In this document: piece by piece, positions 28,290 through 37,387 of the stretch | Position numbering within the stretch: the stretch's first letter is position 1 | How the letters are laid out: each line of letters starts with the position of its first letter | NCBI RefSeq assembly: GCF_001556105.1 | Contig: NZ_LSIF01000051.1 | Location: forward strand, 1 to 64,000 | From: Pseudoxanthomonas mexicana | Lineage (GTDB): Bacteria; Pseudomonadota; Gammaproteobacteria; Xanthomonadales; Xanthomonadaceae | DNA length: 64,000 nucleotides | Direction: 5' to 3' | Translations under genes and position numbers: made by a program | Notes under the pieces: generated by a model | Told to the model about the DNA's origin: nothing | Database searches by the model: none | The model's input: the letters and a program-made list of their open reading frames with translations, nothing else

Positions 28290-29318
28290 ATGGGCACCCA
28301 AGAGGCGATCCATAACACCCGCATCGTGCTCGCCTCACGCCCACAGGGTGAGCCAACGGTCGACGACTTCCGTCTTGAGCGGGTGCCAGTGCCGGTGCCC
28401 GAGGACGGCCAGGTGTTGCTGCGAAACCACCATCTGTCGCTCGATCCATACATGCGTGGGCGGATGAATGCCGGGCGTTCGTATGCCAAGCCGGTCGAGA
28501 TCGGCGAGGCGATGGATGGCGGTACGGTGTCGGAAGTCGTCGAGTCGCGCCATCCCGACCTGCAGGTCGGCGACGTGGTGCTGGCGCACGGTGGCTGGCA
28601 GACGCATGCGGTGGCCGATGGAAAGACATTGAAGCGCAAGCTCGATGCGAACATCGCGCCATTGACCACCGCGCTGGGCGTGTATGGCATGCCCGGGTTC
28701 ACCGCGTACGTTGGCCTGCACGAGATCGGTCAGCCGAAACCGGGCGAGACCGTCGTGGTCGCCGCGGCCAGCGGCCCGGTCGGTGCCACCGTCGGCCAGA
28801 TCGCGAAGCTGCAGGGCGCGCGCACGGTCGGCATCGCCGGCGGCGAGCGCAAGCGCACCTATCTGCACGACGAACTCGGCTTCGACGTCGCGCTGGACCA
28901 TCGCGCGCCGGACTTCGCCGCGCAGCTGCGTGCGGCCTGTCCGGACGGCATCGATGTCTACTTCGAGAATGTCGGCGGCACGGTGTTCGATGCGGTGGTG
29001 CCGCTGCTCAACGATTTCGCCCGCATCCCGGTGTGCGGCCTGGTCGCGCACTACAACGACAAGGCGTTGCCGGCTGGTCCGGATCGCATGGCGTGGCTGA
29101 TGAGCCAGATCCTTACCCGCCACCTGACGGTGCGCGGCTTCATCCAGCACGATTTCATCGCGCTGTATCCGCAATTCCTGCGCGAGATGGGTGGCTGGCT
29201 GGCGGAAGGAAAGATCCGCTGGCGCGAGGATGTCATCGACGGGCTGGAGAATGCACCGCGTGCGTTGATCGGTCTGCTGCGCGGGGAGAACTTCGGCAAG
29301 GTGGTCGTGAAACTCTGA
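28290..29318 (+). CDS. NADPH-dependent enone/alkenal reductase, CurA-like MDR family
   Basis: The 342-residue protein belongs to the zinc-free medium-chain reductases related to E. coli CurA (YncB) and leukotriene B4 dehydrogenase. It has LSLDPYMRGRMN near residue 53, the nucleotide-binding motif AASGPVGATVGQIAKLQGA near 160, DVYFENVGG and RGFIQHDF. It probably reduces the double bond of alpha,beta-unsaturated carbonyls. The ATG at 28290 follows a CCGGAGAAA ribosome site. The frame is open upstream, but that stretch is antisense to the methyltransferase gene. Confidence 0.9.
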   Translation: MGTQEAIHNTRIVLASRPQGEPTVDDFRLERVPVPVPEDGQVLLRNHHLSLDPYMRGRMNAGRSYAKPVEIGEAMDGGTVSEVVESRHPDLQVGDVVLAHGGWQTHAVADGKTLKRKLDANIAPLTTALGVYGMPGFTAYVGLHEIGQPKPGETVVVAAASGPVGATVGQIAKLQGARTVGIAGGERKRTYLHDELGFDVALDHRAPDFAAQLRAACPDGIDVYFENVGGTVFDAVVPLLNDFARIPVCGLVAHYNDKALPAGPDRMAWLMSQILTRHLTVRGFIQHDFIALYPQFLREMGGWLAEGKIRWREDVIDGLENAPRALIGLLRGENFGKVVVKL

Positions 29319-29328
29319 GCGTCGCGAC

Positions 29329-30237
29329 TCAGCGCTCGATGCCGTTCTCGGCTTCGTACGCCTGCATCGTCGCGATGGCGTCCAGCATGTAGGCGTACCA
29401 CGCTTCCTCGATATCGCCGAGCGGTCCGATCATGCGCTCGAAGTCCGGCGTCGACTCGCCATGGGCAAGCAGCTGCTTGTAAGCCGCTGCATACCTGCCG
29501 TTCTCGTAGTGGAACAGGAAGTGGGTCAGGCCCCAGTAGTGCAGGTAGTAAAGGTTGACGTGCTGGTCGACGCCGGGGCCACGGCCTTCCAGCAAGTCGC
29601 GCAACGGGATGAAGCGAGCGGCAGCGACATCCGCCTGCAGGCTTCCCATCAGCTTCATGCGCGACAGCCACCAGATCGGGTAGGTATCGGGATCGCTTCG
29701 ACCCGGTGTCAGCACACCATCCTCGAGCCAGCTCGCGCCCAGGTAGCCGGCGACACCCTCGTTGGCCCACGCGGGCAGGCGCCAGCCGGCGACTTCGGTA
29801 TTCAACTGGTGCACCGCCTCATGCAGCATCCAGTGATGCGGGTTCTCCTTCCCGCCGCCGTAGTAGGCATAGCAGGCCGGGCGCAGGTAGTACGCTTCGG
29901 CCCAGGGCCGGCTACGGTTGTTGCGCTGGAACTCCTCGCGATCGGCATACAGCACCAGCGTGAGTGGCCGGGCAGCCGCGCGGACTTCGTCGGCGAACAG
30001 CGCCATGTAAGCGGCATGCAGGCTCTCCGCTGCATCCGCGACCTGCCGCGTCTGATCCGGTGTCGCCGTACTGTGTACGCGGTAATGCGACGTCTCCAGC
30101 AGAGTCGCGCCCGCGGGAATCCGCGCGACCGGCGCCCGTGCGGCGGGCCCGGGATCCGCGTGTTGCCATGCCACGATGCCGACGATCAGCGCCAGTGACG
30201 CCAGCACCACGGCGACCAGGACGGTCCGGCGCATCAT
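29329..30237 (-). CDS. Exported HExxH protein (predicted zinc peptidase)
   Basis: The 302-residue protein has an uncleaved or cleaved N-terminal signal (MMRRTVLVAVVLASLALIVG). It carries the putative zinc motif HEAVHQLNTE near residue 140, followed about 20 residues later by LPAWANEGVAGYLGA with a Glu in the gluzincin third-ligand position. The region RPLTLVLYADREEFQRNN is like the N-terminal part of DUF1570/M1-type domains. Its ATG overlaps the stop of the upstream acetyltransferase gene (ATGA), so it is co-translated with that gene. The substrate is unknown. Confidence 0.7.
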   Translation of the reverse strand: MMRRTVLVAVVLASLALIVGIVAWQHADPGPAARAPVARIPAGATLLETSHYRVHSTATPDQTRQVADAAESLHAAYMALFADEVRAAARPLTLVLYADREEFQRNNRSRPWAEAYYLRPACYAYYGGGKENPHHWMLHEAVHQLNTEVAGWRLPAWANEGVAGYLGASWLEDGVLTPGRSDPDTYPIWWLSRMKLMGSLQADVAAARFIPLRDLLEGRGPGVDQHVNLYYLHYWGLTHFLFHYENGRYAAAYKQLLAHGESTPDFERMIGPLGDIEEAWYAYMLDAIATMQAYEAENGIER

Positions 30238-32939
30238 GCGGCCGGCGGCACCGGCAGGCTGACATTCATCAGCGTGGGATCTTCCGGATCCAGCTTCACC
30301 GCGAAGCCCAGGCTCTCGCACATCGCGAGCATGGTGCGGTTCTCGCGCAGCACCTGGCCTTCGATGATCTTCAGGCCTTGCCACTGCGCGTACTCGATCA
30401 TGATCTGCATCAGCTTCCAGCCGATGCCGTGGCCCTTCAGGTCCGAGCGCACCAGGATGCCGTACTCGCCCTTCTCGTAGTTGGCGTCGGCATGCAGGCG
30501 CACCGCGCCCAGCATCTCGTGCGTGCCGGGATGCACCGCGACCAGCGCGATCGAGCGTGCGTAATCGAGCTGGGTCAGGCGGGCGATGAACTCGTGGCTG
30601 AAGTGGCGCACCGACTGGAAGAAGCGCAGGCGCAGGTCTTCGTCGGTGATGTGGGTGAAGAACTCGCGGAACATCGCGTCGTCTTCCGGTCGCACCGGGC
30701 GCACCAGCGCCGGTTGGCCGTCGGCGAGCGGGATCGTGCGTTCCCACTCGGTCGGATACGGAAAGATCGCAAAACGCGGATGGCCGCGGCCCTTGTGCAG
30801 CGCGCGCCCGCGCGCGACCGCGATGCGCGCATCGACGGCGACCACGCCGTCGCGGTCGGCCAGCAGCGGATTGATGTCGAGCTGCTGGATCTCCGGAAGG
30901 TCGGCCGCGAGTTGCGCCAGCTTCACCAGCACCAGTGCGACGGCGCGCTCGTCGGCCGCCGGCACGTCGCGGTAGGCCTTCAGCACGCGCGACACGCGGG
31001 TGCGCGCGATGAGTTCGTGCGCCAGGCGCAGGTCCAGCGGCGGCAGCGCGACCGCCTGGTCGTTGATGACCTCCACCGCGGTACCGCCGCGGCCGAACGC
31101 GATGACCGGGCCGAACACCGGATCGTCGGCGATGCCGGCGATCAGTTCGCGCGCCTTCGGCCGCAGCAGCGTGGGCTGCACCAGCACGCCCTCGATGCGG
31201 GCGTCCGGCCGGCGTTCGCGCGCGCGTTGCAGGATGCCGGCGGCAGCTTCGCGGACGGCGTTCGCGTTGGGCAGGTTGAGGCGGACGCCATCAACGTCCG
31301 ACTTGTGCGGAATGTCGGGCGACAGGATCTTCACCGCGACGGTGGCGCCCTCGGCCAGCAACGGCGCGGCGATGCGCGCGGCATCGTCGGCATCGCGAGC
31401 GCGCCACAGCGGCGCCATCGGGATGCCATAGGCGGCGAGCAACTGCGTCGTCGCCAATGGGTCCAGCCAGGTCTGTCCTGCATCGAGTGCGGCCTCGACC
31501 AGCATGCGCGCGGTGGCGATGTCCGGGCTGAAGTCCTCCGGCAGGCTGGGCGGGGTCTCCATCAGGGCGGCCTGCACCTCGCGATGGCGGACCAGGTGCA
31601 TGAAGCCGGCGACCGCGTCGGACTCGTTCGGATAGCGCGGGATCTGGGCCTCGTCGAGCACGGCTTCGGCCTGCGGGTCGTTGCCCAGCCAGACGGTGAA
31701 GACCGGTTTGCGCGCACCGTGCGCGGGTCGCTGCGACAGCACGCGGGTGACCGCGTGCGCGGCTTCCGACGACGACGACAGCACCGTCGGTACGTTGACC
31801 GCGAGCAGCGCATCGTTCTCCGGATCGGCGAGCAGCGCTTCGATCGTCGCGGCATAACGGTCGGCGTCGATGTCGGTCAGCAGATCGACCGGATTGGTCC
31901 GCGACCAGCCCACCGGCAGCAAGCGGTCCAGCGCATCGCGGGTGGCGTCCGACAGCGTCGCCAGCGTGCCGCCCTGTTCGTACAGATGGTCGACGGACAA
32001 TGCGCCTACGCCGCCGCCATTGGTCAGCACAGCGAGCCGGCGTCCGTGGAACGGGCGCACCTGGCCGAGCGTGCGCGCAGCGGCGAACAGATCATGCAGC
32101 GAGCGCACGCGCAGCAGGCCCGCGCGGCGGAACGCGGCGCCATACACCGCGTTCGGTTTCGCCAGGTTCTGCGTATGCGTGCTGCCTGCCGGCGTGACCT
32201 GCGCGTTGCCACCGTGGCCCGACTTCACCACCACCACGGGCTTGGTGCGCGCCGCGGCGCGCGCCGCCGACATGAACTTGCGTGCGTCGCGGATGGTTTC
32301 GACGTACAGCAGGATCGCCCGCGTGCGGTGGTCCGTCGCGAAGTAATCCAGCAGATCGGCGAAGTCGACGTCCAGCGCATCGCCCAGCGACACCACGGCG
32401 GAAAAGCCGACCGGCTGGCTCATGCTCCACTCGACGAGCCCACCGGAAATCGCACCCGACTGCGAAATGAGCGCGAGATCGCCCGCCTTCGGGAAGCGGC
32501 TGGCGAGGCTGGCGTTGAGGCGCGCATGCGGTGCGATCACGCCCAGGCAGTTCGGGCCAAGGACGCGCAGGCCCTTCTCGCGCGTCAACGCTTCCAGCTG
32601 CGCGGCGGGCGAACCGGGGCCACTGCCCATCGCGGCGGTCAGTACCACCACGGCGGCCGCGCCTTTTTCGGCGGCTTCCGCGGCGATCTGCGGCACCGTC
32701 GCCGCAGGTGTCGCGATCACCACCAGGTCCGGTGTCCAGGGCAGCTCGCGCAGGTGGCGCGCGATGGCGACGCCGTCCATCGGGGTCGGATGCTTGTTCA
32801 CCAGCCCGATCTTTCCGTCGAAGCCGGCCGCCAGCAGGTTCTCGATCACCGCACGGCCGACCGAACGCGGCCGCGACTGGCTGCCCACCACCGCGACGGC
32901 GCGAGGCCGGAAGATCGAATCGAGGCGGTACGTGCTCAT
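30234..32939 (-). CDS. Pat-type protein lysine acetyltransferase (acyl-CoA synthetase-like domain plus GNAT)
   Basis: The 901-residue protein has the Pat/YfiQ architecture. An N-terminal ADP-forming acyl-CoA synthetase-like CoA-binding domain (FRPRAVAVVGSQSRPRSVG) is followed by a flavodoxin-like domain (ISQSGAISGGLVEW) and an ATP-grasp domain (about 490-700). A C-terminal GNAT domain begins at RPVRPEDDAMFREFF and has the acetyl-CoA loop SDLKGHGIGWKLM. Pat enzymes acetylate acetyl-CoA synthetase and other enzymes. A His lies in GSTHTQNLA, at the position of the phospho-His loop of true synthetases. The start at 32939 was preferred to an upstream ATG because it begins the conserved domain. Confidence 0.9.
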   Translation of the reverse strand: MSTYRLDSIFRPRAVAVVGSQSRPRSVGRAVIENLLAAGFDGKIGLVNKHPTPMDGVAIARHLRELPWTPDLVVIATPAATVPQIAAEAAEKGAAAVVVLTAAMGSGPGSPAAQLEALTREKGLRVLGPNCLGVIAPHARLNASLASRFPKAGDLALISQSGAISGGLVEWSMSQPVGFSAVVSLGDALDVDFADLLDYFATDHRTRAILLYVETIRDARKFMSAARAAARTKPVVVVKSGHGGNAQVTPAGSTHTQNLAKPNAVYGAAFRRAGLLRVRSLHDLFAAARTLGQVRPFHGRRLAVLTNGGGVGALSVDHLYEQGGTLATLSDATRDALDRLLPVGWSRTNPVDLLTDIDADRYAATIEALLADPENDALLAVNVPTVLSSSSEAAHAVTRVLSQRPAHGARKPVFTVWLGNDPQAEAVLDEAQIPRYPNESDAVAGFMHLVRHREVQAALMETPPSLPEDFSPDIATARMLVEAALDAGQTWLDPLATTQLLAAYGIPMAPLWRARDADDAARIAAPLLAEGATVAVKILSPDIPHKSDVDGVRLNLPNANAVREAAAGILQRARERRPDARIEGVLVQPTLLRPKARELIAGIADDPVFGPVIAFGRGGTAVEVINDQAVALPPLDLRLAHELIARTRVSRVLKAYRDVPAADERAVALVLVKLAQLAADLPEIQQLDINPLLADRDGVVAVDARIAVARGRALHKGRGHPRFAIFPYPTEWERTIPLADGQPALVRPVRPEDDAMFREFFTHITDEDLRLRFFQSVRHFSHEFIARLTQLDYARSIALVAVHPGTHEMLGAVRLHADANYEKGEYGILVRSDLKGHGIGWKLMQIMIEYAQWQGLKIIEGQVLRENRTMLAMCESLGFAVKLDPEDPTLMNVSLPVPPAA

Positions 32940-33006
32940 GGCGGGACGGCGTTCTCCGGATGCAGGCAAGGGTAGCGCGATGCGCATTGCGACCGCATGC
33001 GCGCCA

Positions 33007-34716
33007 TCACGCCAGCTTCAACGCATCCGGATACGGCGCAGTATCCGGGTAATCGCCGGCGGCGAGATGCGACTGGAGGTCGCGCCACCACGCCGGACGG
33101 AACAGCTCGCCATGCGCGGCCTTGAGCGCTTTCGCCTGTGCGTCGGGCAGGCCGAGGAACTGCGGGAAGCGTTCGGGGAAGACATCGCCGGCATCCACAT
33201 GGAACCACGGGCCATCGGCCATCTGCTCCTCGTACGTGCTCGGCTGCGGCCAGTCGCGGAAGCGGCAGTCGGCGACCAGGCGCAGTTCGTCGTAGTCGTA
33301 GAACACCACGCGGCCGTGGCGCGACACGCCGAAGTTCTTCAGCAGCATGTCGCCGGGGAAGATGTTGTTGCGCGCCATGTCCTTGATCGCCTGCCCGTAG
33401 TCGAGCGCGGCGGTGCGCGCCGCCTCGGCCTTCTGTTCGCGCAGGTACAGGTTCAACGGGCGCAGGCGTCGCTGCACATAGCAGAGATGGATGACCAGGT
33501 CGTTGTCGTCCTCGCTCAGGCTCTGCCCGCAGCTTTCGCGCAGTTCCTGCAGCAGCTCCGGCGAGAAGCGTACACGCGGGAAGCGCAGGAAACGGAACGC
33601 CTGCGTATCCAGCAGCCGGCCGACGCGGTCCAGGTGGAACACCAGGTCGTATTTTTCCTCCACGTCCTGCCGGCTCATCGCCTTGGGGTAGGCGAAGCGA
33701 TCGCGGATCACCTTGAACACCAGCGGGTAGCTGGGCAGGGTGAACACCGCCATCACCATGCCGGGCGTGCCTTCGGCGTGCACCAGCCGTTCGTCCGGCT
33801 GCGCGTGGAAGTGATGGAAGAAGGTGCGGTAGCGCTCGGTCTTGCCCTGCTTGGCGCGGCCGAGCACGGTGTAGATCTCGTCGATCGGCTTGCCCGGCAG
33901 AAGCGAGCGCAGGAACACCACCGCGTCGCCGACCGTCGCCAGGTCGGCGTGGAAATAGCTGCGCGAGGTGCCGAACAGATGCGCCACGTCGCCACGATGG
34001 GTCAGCACGGCTTCCGCCTTCAGCTGGCCGCCGTCGTTGACCAATGCGATGACGCAGGGCGAGAACCGATGCTCTCCGAATACGCGGCCCACGAGGTAGG
34101 CGCGGCGTTCGCGATAGAACACGGTATCCAGCAGTTCGATGCCGCGGACGGGATTGGCGCCCCAGTGCGCCAGGTCGTCCTGCAGGCGCACGGCGATGGC
34201 CGCGGCACAGCGCGTGCGGTGCGCGTACGGCACATCGAACCGGTAATCGCCGAGCATCCGCGCGAAGGTATCGGTCGGCCGCTGTTCGGATACGGCATAA
34301 CTGTGGCGCGCGACCGGATGGGTGATCGCATCGGTGGGCTCCACGTCCAGCGCGACGAACTCCAGCGCGGGATCGACGCCGCGGGTGCGGAAGAACCGCC
34401 GGCTCAGCGTGTTGTAGAAGGTCTTGTAGAGCTCGCGGTCGATCTGTCCCGCGATCAGCTGTTCGAAGGCCGCACGCGCGTCGATCCAGGGCGCGCGATC
34501 GTGCGCACGCCCGAGCAGCGTGGACTGCAGGCGTAGCGCGCACTCGGCGATGCACTGGTCGTACAGTTCGATGCGCTCCACCGCGTCGCCCCGCGCGCCG
34601 GCCCAGTCCATCGTCTCGAACCGGACTTTCGCGCGCTGCGTGATCTCGGCGAACCGCGCGTGGTAGTCCGCGAAGGCGTCGTGGATCAGGCGGGCGATGG
34701 CATTCTCGTGGACCAT
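33007..34716 (-). CDS. aceK: Isocitrate dehydrogenase kinase/phosphatase
   Basis: AceK switches isocitrate dehydrogenase off by phosphorylation and on by dephosphorylation, directing carbon to the glyoxylate shunt. The 569-residue protein has the family length. Its N-terminal regulatory domain includes [18 protein letters not shown]. The nucleotide-binding loop is [20 protein letters not shown] near residue 312, and the catalytic region is [20 protein letters not shown] with FYDYDEL near 470. It is not next to aceA or aceB as in E. coli. It lies 67 bp upstream of the pat-like gene, another enzyme that controls acetate metabolism. Confidence 0.96.
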   Translation of the reverse strand: MVHENAIARLIHDAFADYHARFAEITQRAKVRFETMDWAGARGDAVERIELYDQCIAECALRLQSTLLGRAHDRAPWIDARAAFEQLIAGQIDRELYKTFYNTLSRRFFRTRGVDPALEFVALDVEPTDAITHPVARHSYAVSEQRPTDTFARMLGDYRFDVPYAHRTRCAAAIAVRLQDDLAHWGANPVRGIELLDTVFYRERRAYLVGRVFGEHRFSPCVIALVNDGGQLKAEAVLTHRGDVAHLFGTSRSYFHADLATVGDAVVFLRSLLPGKPIDEIYTVLGRAKQGKTERYRTFFHHFHAQPDERLVHAEGTPGMVMAVFTLPSYPLVFKVIRDRFAYPKAMSRQDVEEKYDLVFHLDRVGRLLDTQAFRFLRFPRVRFSPELLQELRESCGQSLSEDDNDLVIHLCYVQRRLRPLNLYLREQKAEAARTAALDYGQAIKDMARNNIFPGDMLLKNFGVSRHGRVVFYDYDELRLVADCRFRDWPQPSTYEEQMADGPWFHVDAGDVFPERFPQFLGLPDAQAKALKAAHGELFRPAWWRDLQSHLAAGDYPDTAPYPDALKLA

Positions 34717-34746
34717 GCGCAGGATGTTAGCCGGCGCGCGCTGGAG

Positions 34747-35625
34747 TCATCGCTCCACCGCGATGCCGGCCTGTTCCAGCAGCCAGCCGCGCACCTTGCG
34801 GAAGCCCGGATGGGAGAGGCTGCGCTCGGGGTAGACCAGGTAGTGCGCGAAGTCGGCCTGCAGCCGCTTCTTCGTCAGCGTCACCAGCCGGCCGGCCTTC
34901 ACCAGCGGCTCGGCCAGCGTCCAGCGCGCCAGCGCCACGCCGACGCCCTGCGCCGCGGCCTGGTGCAGCGTCTCGGTGTCGTCGAACTGGGCCACGTAGC
35001 GCGCCGGCGCTTGCCCGCCGAAATGCTCGAACCAGTCCTTCCAGCGGTTGGCCGGGTCGCCGAGCAGCGGCAGCTTCGCCATCTGGTCCGGGGCCGGCTT
35101 GCCGTGCTGCTTTACCAGCGCTGGACTGGCCACCGGCGTGATCCATTCGTGGAAGAGGAACTCGGCGTGCACGTTCGGCCAGCGGCCCCCGCCGAGGCGC
35201 AGCGCCAGGTCCACCGGCTCGCGCTCGAAGTCGACGACGTGCGTGCTCGATTGCAGGTTGAGGCCCAACTCGGGATGTGCCGCGAGGAACGCGGGCAGGC
35301 GCGGCACCAGCCACGCGGTCGCCATCGACGGGATCAGGCTGAGCGTCACCGTGTGGTCGTTGCGCAGCGTGGCGCGACGCAGGGCATGGTCGATGGTGTC
35401 GAGCGGGCCGGAGATCGCATCGAACAACCGCTGTCCGTGTGGCGTCAGTTCCACCCCGCGCGGGCCACGCGCCAGCAGCTTGTGGCCCAGCCGTTGCTCC
35501 AGCAGCCGCATGCGATGGCTCAGTGCGCTGACGGTGAGGTGCATGGCTTCCGCCGCACGCGTCAGGTTGCGCAGGCGGGCAGCGGTGACGAAGGCATCCA
35601 CCTGGTCCAGCGGCAGCCGGCTCAT
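34747..35625 (-). CDS. LysR-family transcriptional regulator, GcvA-like
   Basis: The 292-residue protein has an N-terminal winged-helix domain (LDQVDAFVTAARLRNLTRAA with the recognition helix SALSHRMRLLEQRLG). A periplasmic-binding-protein-like effector domain follows, with HVVDFEREPVDLALRLGGG, which is typical of the GcvA branch. It lies 30 bp upstream of aceK on the same strand, so it may be co-transcribed with aceK and pat. Its target and effector cannot be read from the sequence. Confidence 0.9.
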   Translation of the reverse strand: MSRLPLDQVDAFVTAARLRNLTRAAEAMHLTVSALSHRMRLLEQRLGHKLLARGPRGVELTPHGQRLFDAISGPLDTIDHALRRATLRNDHTVTLSLIPSMATAWLVPRLPAFLAAHPELGLNLQSSTHVVDFEREPVDLALRLGGGRWPNVHAEFLFHEWITPVASPALVKQHGKPAPDQMAKLPLLGDPANRWKDWFEHFGGQAPARYVAQFDDTETLHQAAAQGVGVALARWTLAEPLVKAGRLVTLTKKRLQADFAHYLVYPERSLSHPGFRKVRGWLLEQAGIAVER

Positions 35626-35701
35626 CTTGAATCCACCTCAAGGCTGGGTTGCGGAGCTTTCGCTTTTTGGGGGCAGATGATGCGCCTAGCTTGGTAAGCC
35701 T

Positions 35702-36022
35702 TCAAGCCGGACGACGGCGCAACGTAGCAGTGCCATGCAGACCGAAACCAGAAAGCAGTGGTGGCAGCAATTGGGTGGCATGAGCCAGGGCGCGTTGTTC
35801 CTGCAGGGTCATGTCGTGCAGCCCGTCGAGGCAACGCAGGCACAGGAAGCGCGCCGTCACCATGTGCACGACGCGGCAGGCAAGGTGCGGCATCAACACG
35901 CGGTGCAGCGATTGGGTGCGCGGCGCCTGCATCTGCTCGTCTCGTTGCTGTCGGCCGAGCGGCCCGTTCCCTGAAAGCGCTGCAGGCATCCGATTGCCCG
36001 GCAGCGGGCGACGATCGAGCAT
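35702..36022 (-). CDS. Hypothetical small protein (uncertain; coding strand ambiguous)
   Basis: A 106-residue frame with GC-rich third positions fills most of the 487-bp gap between the LysR and cyclotransferase genes. Its C-terminal half has a Cys-x2-Cys pair (FLCLRCLDGLHDMTLQEQRA). A GAGGA ribosome-like sequence lies close to the ATG at 36022, and an internal ATG at 35932 is an alternative. A competing plus-strand frame at 35735-35974 (79 residues, starts MQTETRKQWWQQLGGMSQGA) has equally plausible codon use but no ribosome site. I cannot decide between them, and neither is recognised. Confidence 0.3.
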   Translation of the reverse strand: MLDRRPLPGNRMPAALSGNGPLGRQQRDEQMQAPRTQSLHRVLMPHLACRVVHMVTARFLCLRCLDGLHDMTLQEQRALAHATQLLPPLLSGFGLHGTATLRRRPA

Positions 36023-36028
36023 TTCCTC

Positions 36029-36093
36029 GTGGGAGCGACGTCAGTCGCGAAACAGCTTCCGCGGTAATCCATCGCGACTGACGTCGCTCCCAC
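36029..36093. repeat. Dispersed inverted repeat, copy B
   Basis: Arms of 22 bp (36029-36050 and 36072-36093) are perfectly complementary around a 21-bp spacer and begin GTGGGAGCGACGT. It is the most perfect of the four copies and nearly identical in its arms to copy A. Confidence 0.9.
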
Positions 36094-36112
36094 ATCGGCT
36101 TCGATGCTGCCG

Positions 36113-36457
36113 TCAGGCCTTCACGTAGACCCAGGCATCGTGGCCGGATTTCAGCCGGACCTGCACCCGCGTGTAGTCGGCGACTTCGTAGCGGTCCGCC
36201 GCCGCGAGTTCGTCGGCGCTGATGCGGAACACGGTGCCGGCCACTTCGTCGGCGGGTTCGTCGCTCGGACTGACGATGGGATGGAAGCGTTCGCCACTGG
36301 CGGCGAGCACATCGGGATCGGTGATCTCCACCATCGTCCGCGCGTAACCGGTCATCGCATCCGGTTCGCCGTCGAGCCGGCGGCCGAACGAGGAGAGCTG
36401 CACGCTTTCCAGCTGCAGCGTGCCGTAGGAAAACAGCAGGATGTCGCGATCCGCCAT
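36113..36457 (-). CDS. Gamma-glutamylcyclotransferase (AIG2-like) family protein
   Basis: The 114-residue protein has the family signature LLFSYGTLQ near the N-terminus, the substrate loop, and a central acidic region (DEPADEVAGTVFRIS) whose Glu/Asp could serve as the general base. It ends with YTRVQVRLKSGHDAWVYV. The AIG2/GGCT fold acts on gamma-glutamyl amines, gamma-glutamyl peptides or related compounds. The ATG at 36457 begins right before the conserved core and is preceded by GGTGGCACGCCC. It lies about 100 bp downstream of the Roadblock gene on the same strand and may be part of that operon. Confidence 0.82.
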   Translation of the reverse strand: MADRDILLFSYGTLQLESVQLSSFGRRLDGEPDAMTGYARTMVEITDPDVLAASGERFHPIVSPSDEPADEVAGTVFRISADELAAADRYEVADYTRVQVRLKSGHDAWVYVKA

Positions 36458-36556
36458 GGGCGTGCCACCCGTTCGTGGACGCCCAGCATGCGGGTGCGGA
36501 GGCGTGCTCCGCAATGCATGACTGCCGGGCGACATGGACCGCCCGGCGTGTCCGGG

Positions 36557-36916
36557 TCAGATGCTCAGCTGGCTTTCGACGTCCAGCACCTTGCGGCGCG
36601 CCAGTGCGAGGTTCGACTTGTTGCGGTCGAGCACCACGTAGAAGAACAGCCCCGGCTTCGAGGCCACCGGGCGCATGATGTGGTACGCCTTGCCCAGCGA
36701 GATCAGGATGTCCTCGATGGTGTCGTTGAGCTTGAGCGCGTTGGCGGTCTTCATCTTGGCGCGGATCACCTCGGTGTTGCCCGCGGCCGCCACTTCCATG
36801 TCCATACCGGCGCCGGCCTCGCCCAGCAGCATGCCACTCTCGTAGTCGACCAGCGCCACCGCCTGCGCACCGTCGATGGTCATCAGTTCGTTCAACGAAT
36901 CGCCGAGTCCTGCCAT
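36557..36916 (-). CDS. Roadblock/LC7-domain protein 2
   Basis: The 119-residue protein consists of a single Roadblock/LC7 domain: LNELMTIDGAQAVALVDYES, then the central helix (TEVIRAKMKTANALKL), ILISLGKAYHIMRPV, and a C-terminal strand region FFYVVLDRNKSNLALARRKV. Bacterial Roadblock proteins such as MglB act as partners or GTPase-activating proteins of Ras-like GTPases. It lies 54 bp downstream of another Roadblock gene and the GTPase gene and is transcribed in the same direction. It is the more divergent of the two. Confidence 0.82.
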   Translation of the reverse strand: MAGLGDSLNELMTIDGAQAVALVDYESGMLLGEAGAGMDMEVAAAGNTEVIRAKMKTANALKLNDTIEDILISLGKAYHIMRPVASKPGLFFYVVLDRNKSNLALARRKVLDVESQLSI

Positions 36917-36970
36917 GTCGCACCCCTGTGGTTGATATGAAGAGCCATGCTTACCTCGACGCGGGCCGGC

Positions 36971-37387
36971 TCAGGACCCAGCGAGTTCGGCCAGGACGTT
37001 CCGGCCGCATTCCTTCGCGCTCCACAGCACGTTGCCGATCACGCTGCGGTGGTCGCAGGCGGCCATCAGCAGCAATGGCGTGTCGTCCGTCCGCAGCGAG
37101 AGCATCAGTACCTTGCCGTGTTCGGATTCGAGCATCAGCACGCCCAGTTGGCCCAGCGACAGTTCGCGGCCGATGGCGGCGGCCAGTGCCAGCATCGCGC
37201 TGGTCATCGCCGCCAGGCGCTCTCCGTTCGCTGATGCGGGGTTCGACTGCGCCAGCGCGAAACCGTCGACGCTGGCGACCACGGCCGTGCGGACGCCATC
37301 GACCGAATCGGAGAACTCACTCAGGCGGCGCTCCACGTTGGCGCGCACGGGTTCGCCGAGTCCGCGGTGGCGCTGTCCGTCAGCCAT
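36971..37387 (-). CDS. Roadblock/LC7-domain protein 1
   Basis: The 138-residue protein has a short basic N-terminus and then a Roadblock/LC7 domain: VDGVRTAVVASVDGFALAQS, AAMTSAMLALAAAIGRELSL, and GKVLMLSLRTDDTPLLLMAA. This pattern is close to the CvnB Roadblock proteins of actinobacterial conservons. Its start overlaps the end of the GTPase gene by 8 bp, so the two are translationally coupled. It probably acts as the GTPase partner. Confidence 0.85.
   Translation of the reverse strand: MADGQRHRGLGEPVRANVERRLSEFSDSVDGVRTAVVASVDGFALAQSNPASANGERLAAMTSAMLALAAAIGRELSLGQLGVLMLESEHGKVLMLSLRTDDTPLLLMAACDHRSVIGNVLWSAKECGRNVLAELAGS

Noticed and set aside
29964..32975. 1003-residue plus-strand open frame opposite the Pat-type gene
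   Set aside because: Long mirror frames arise from high GC3 codon use. The minus strand has the full CoA-synthetase/GNAT architecture, while this frame has no domain.
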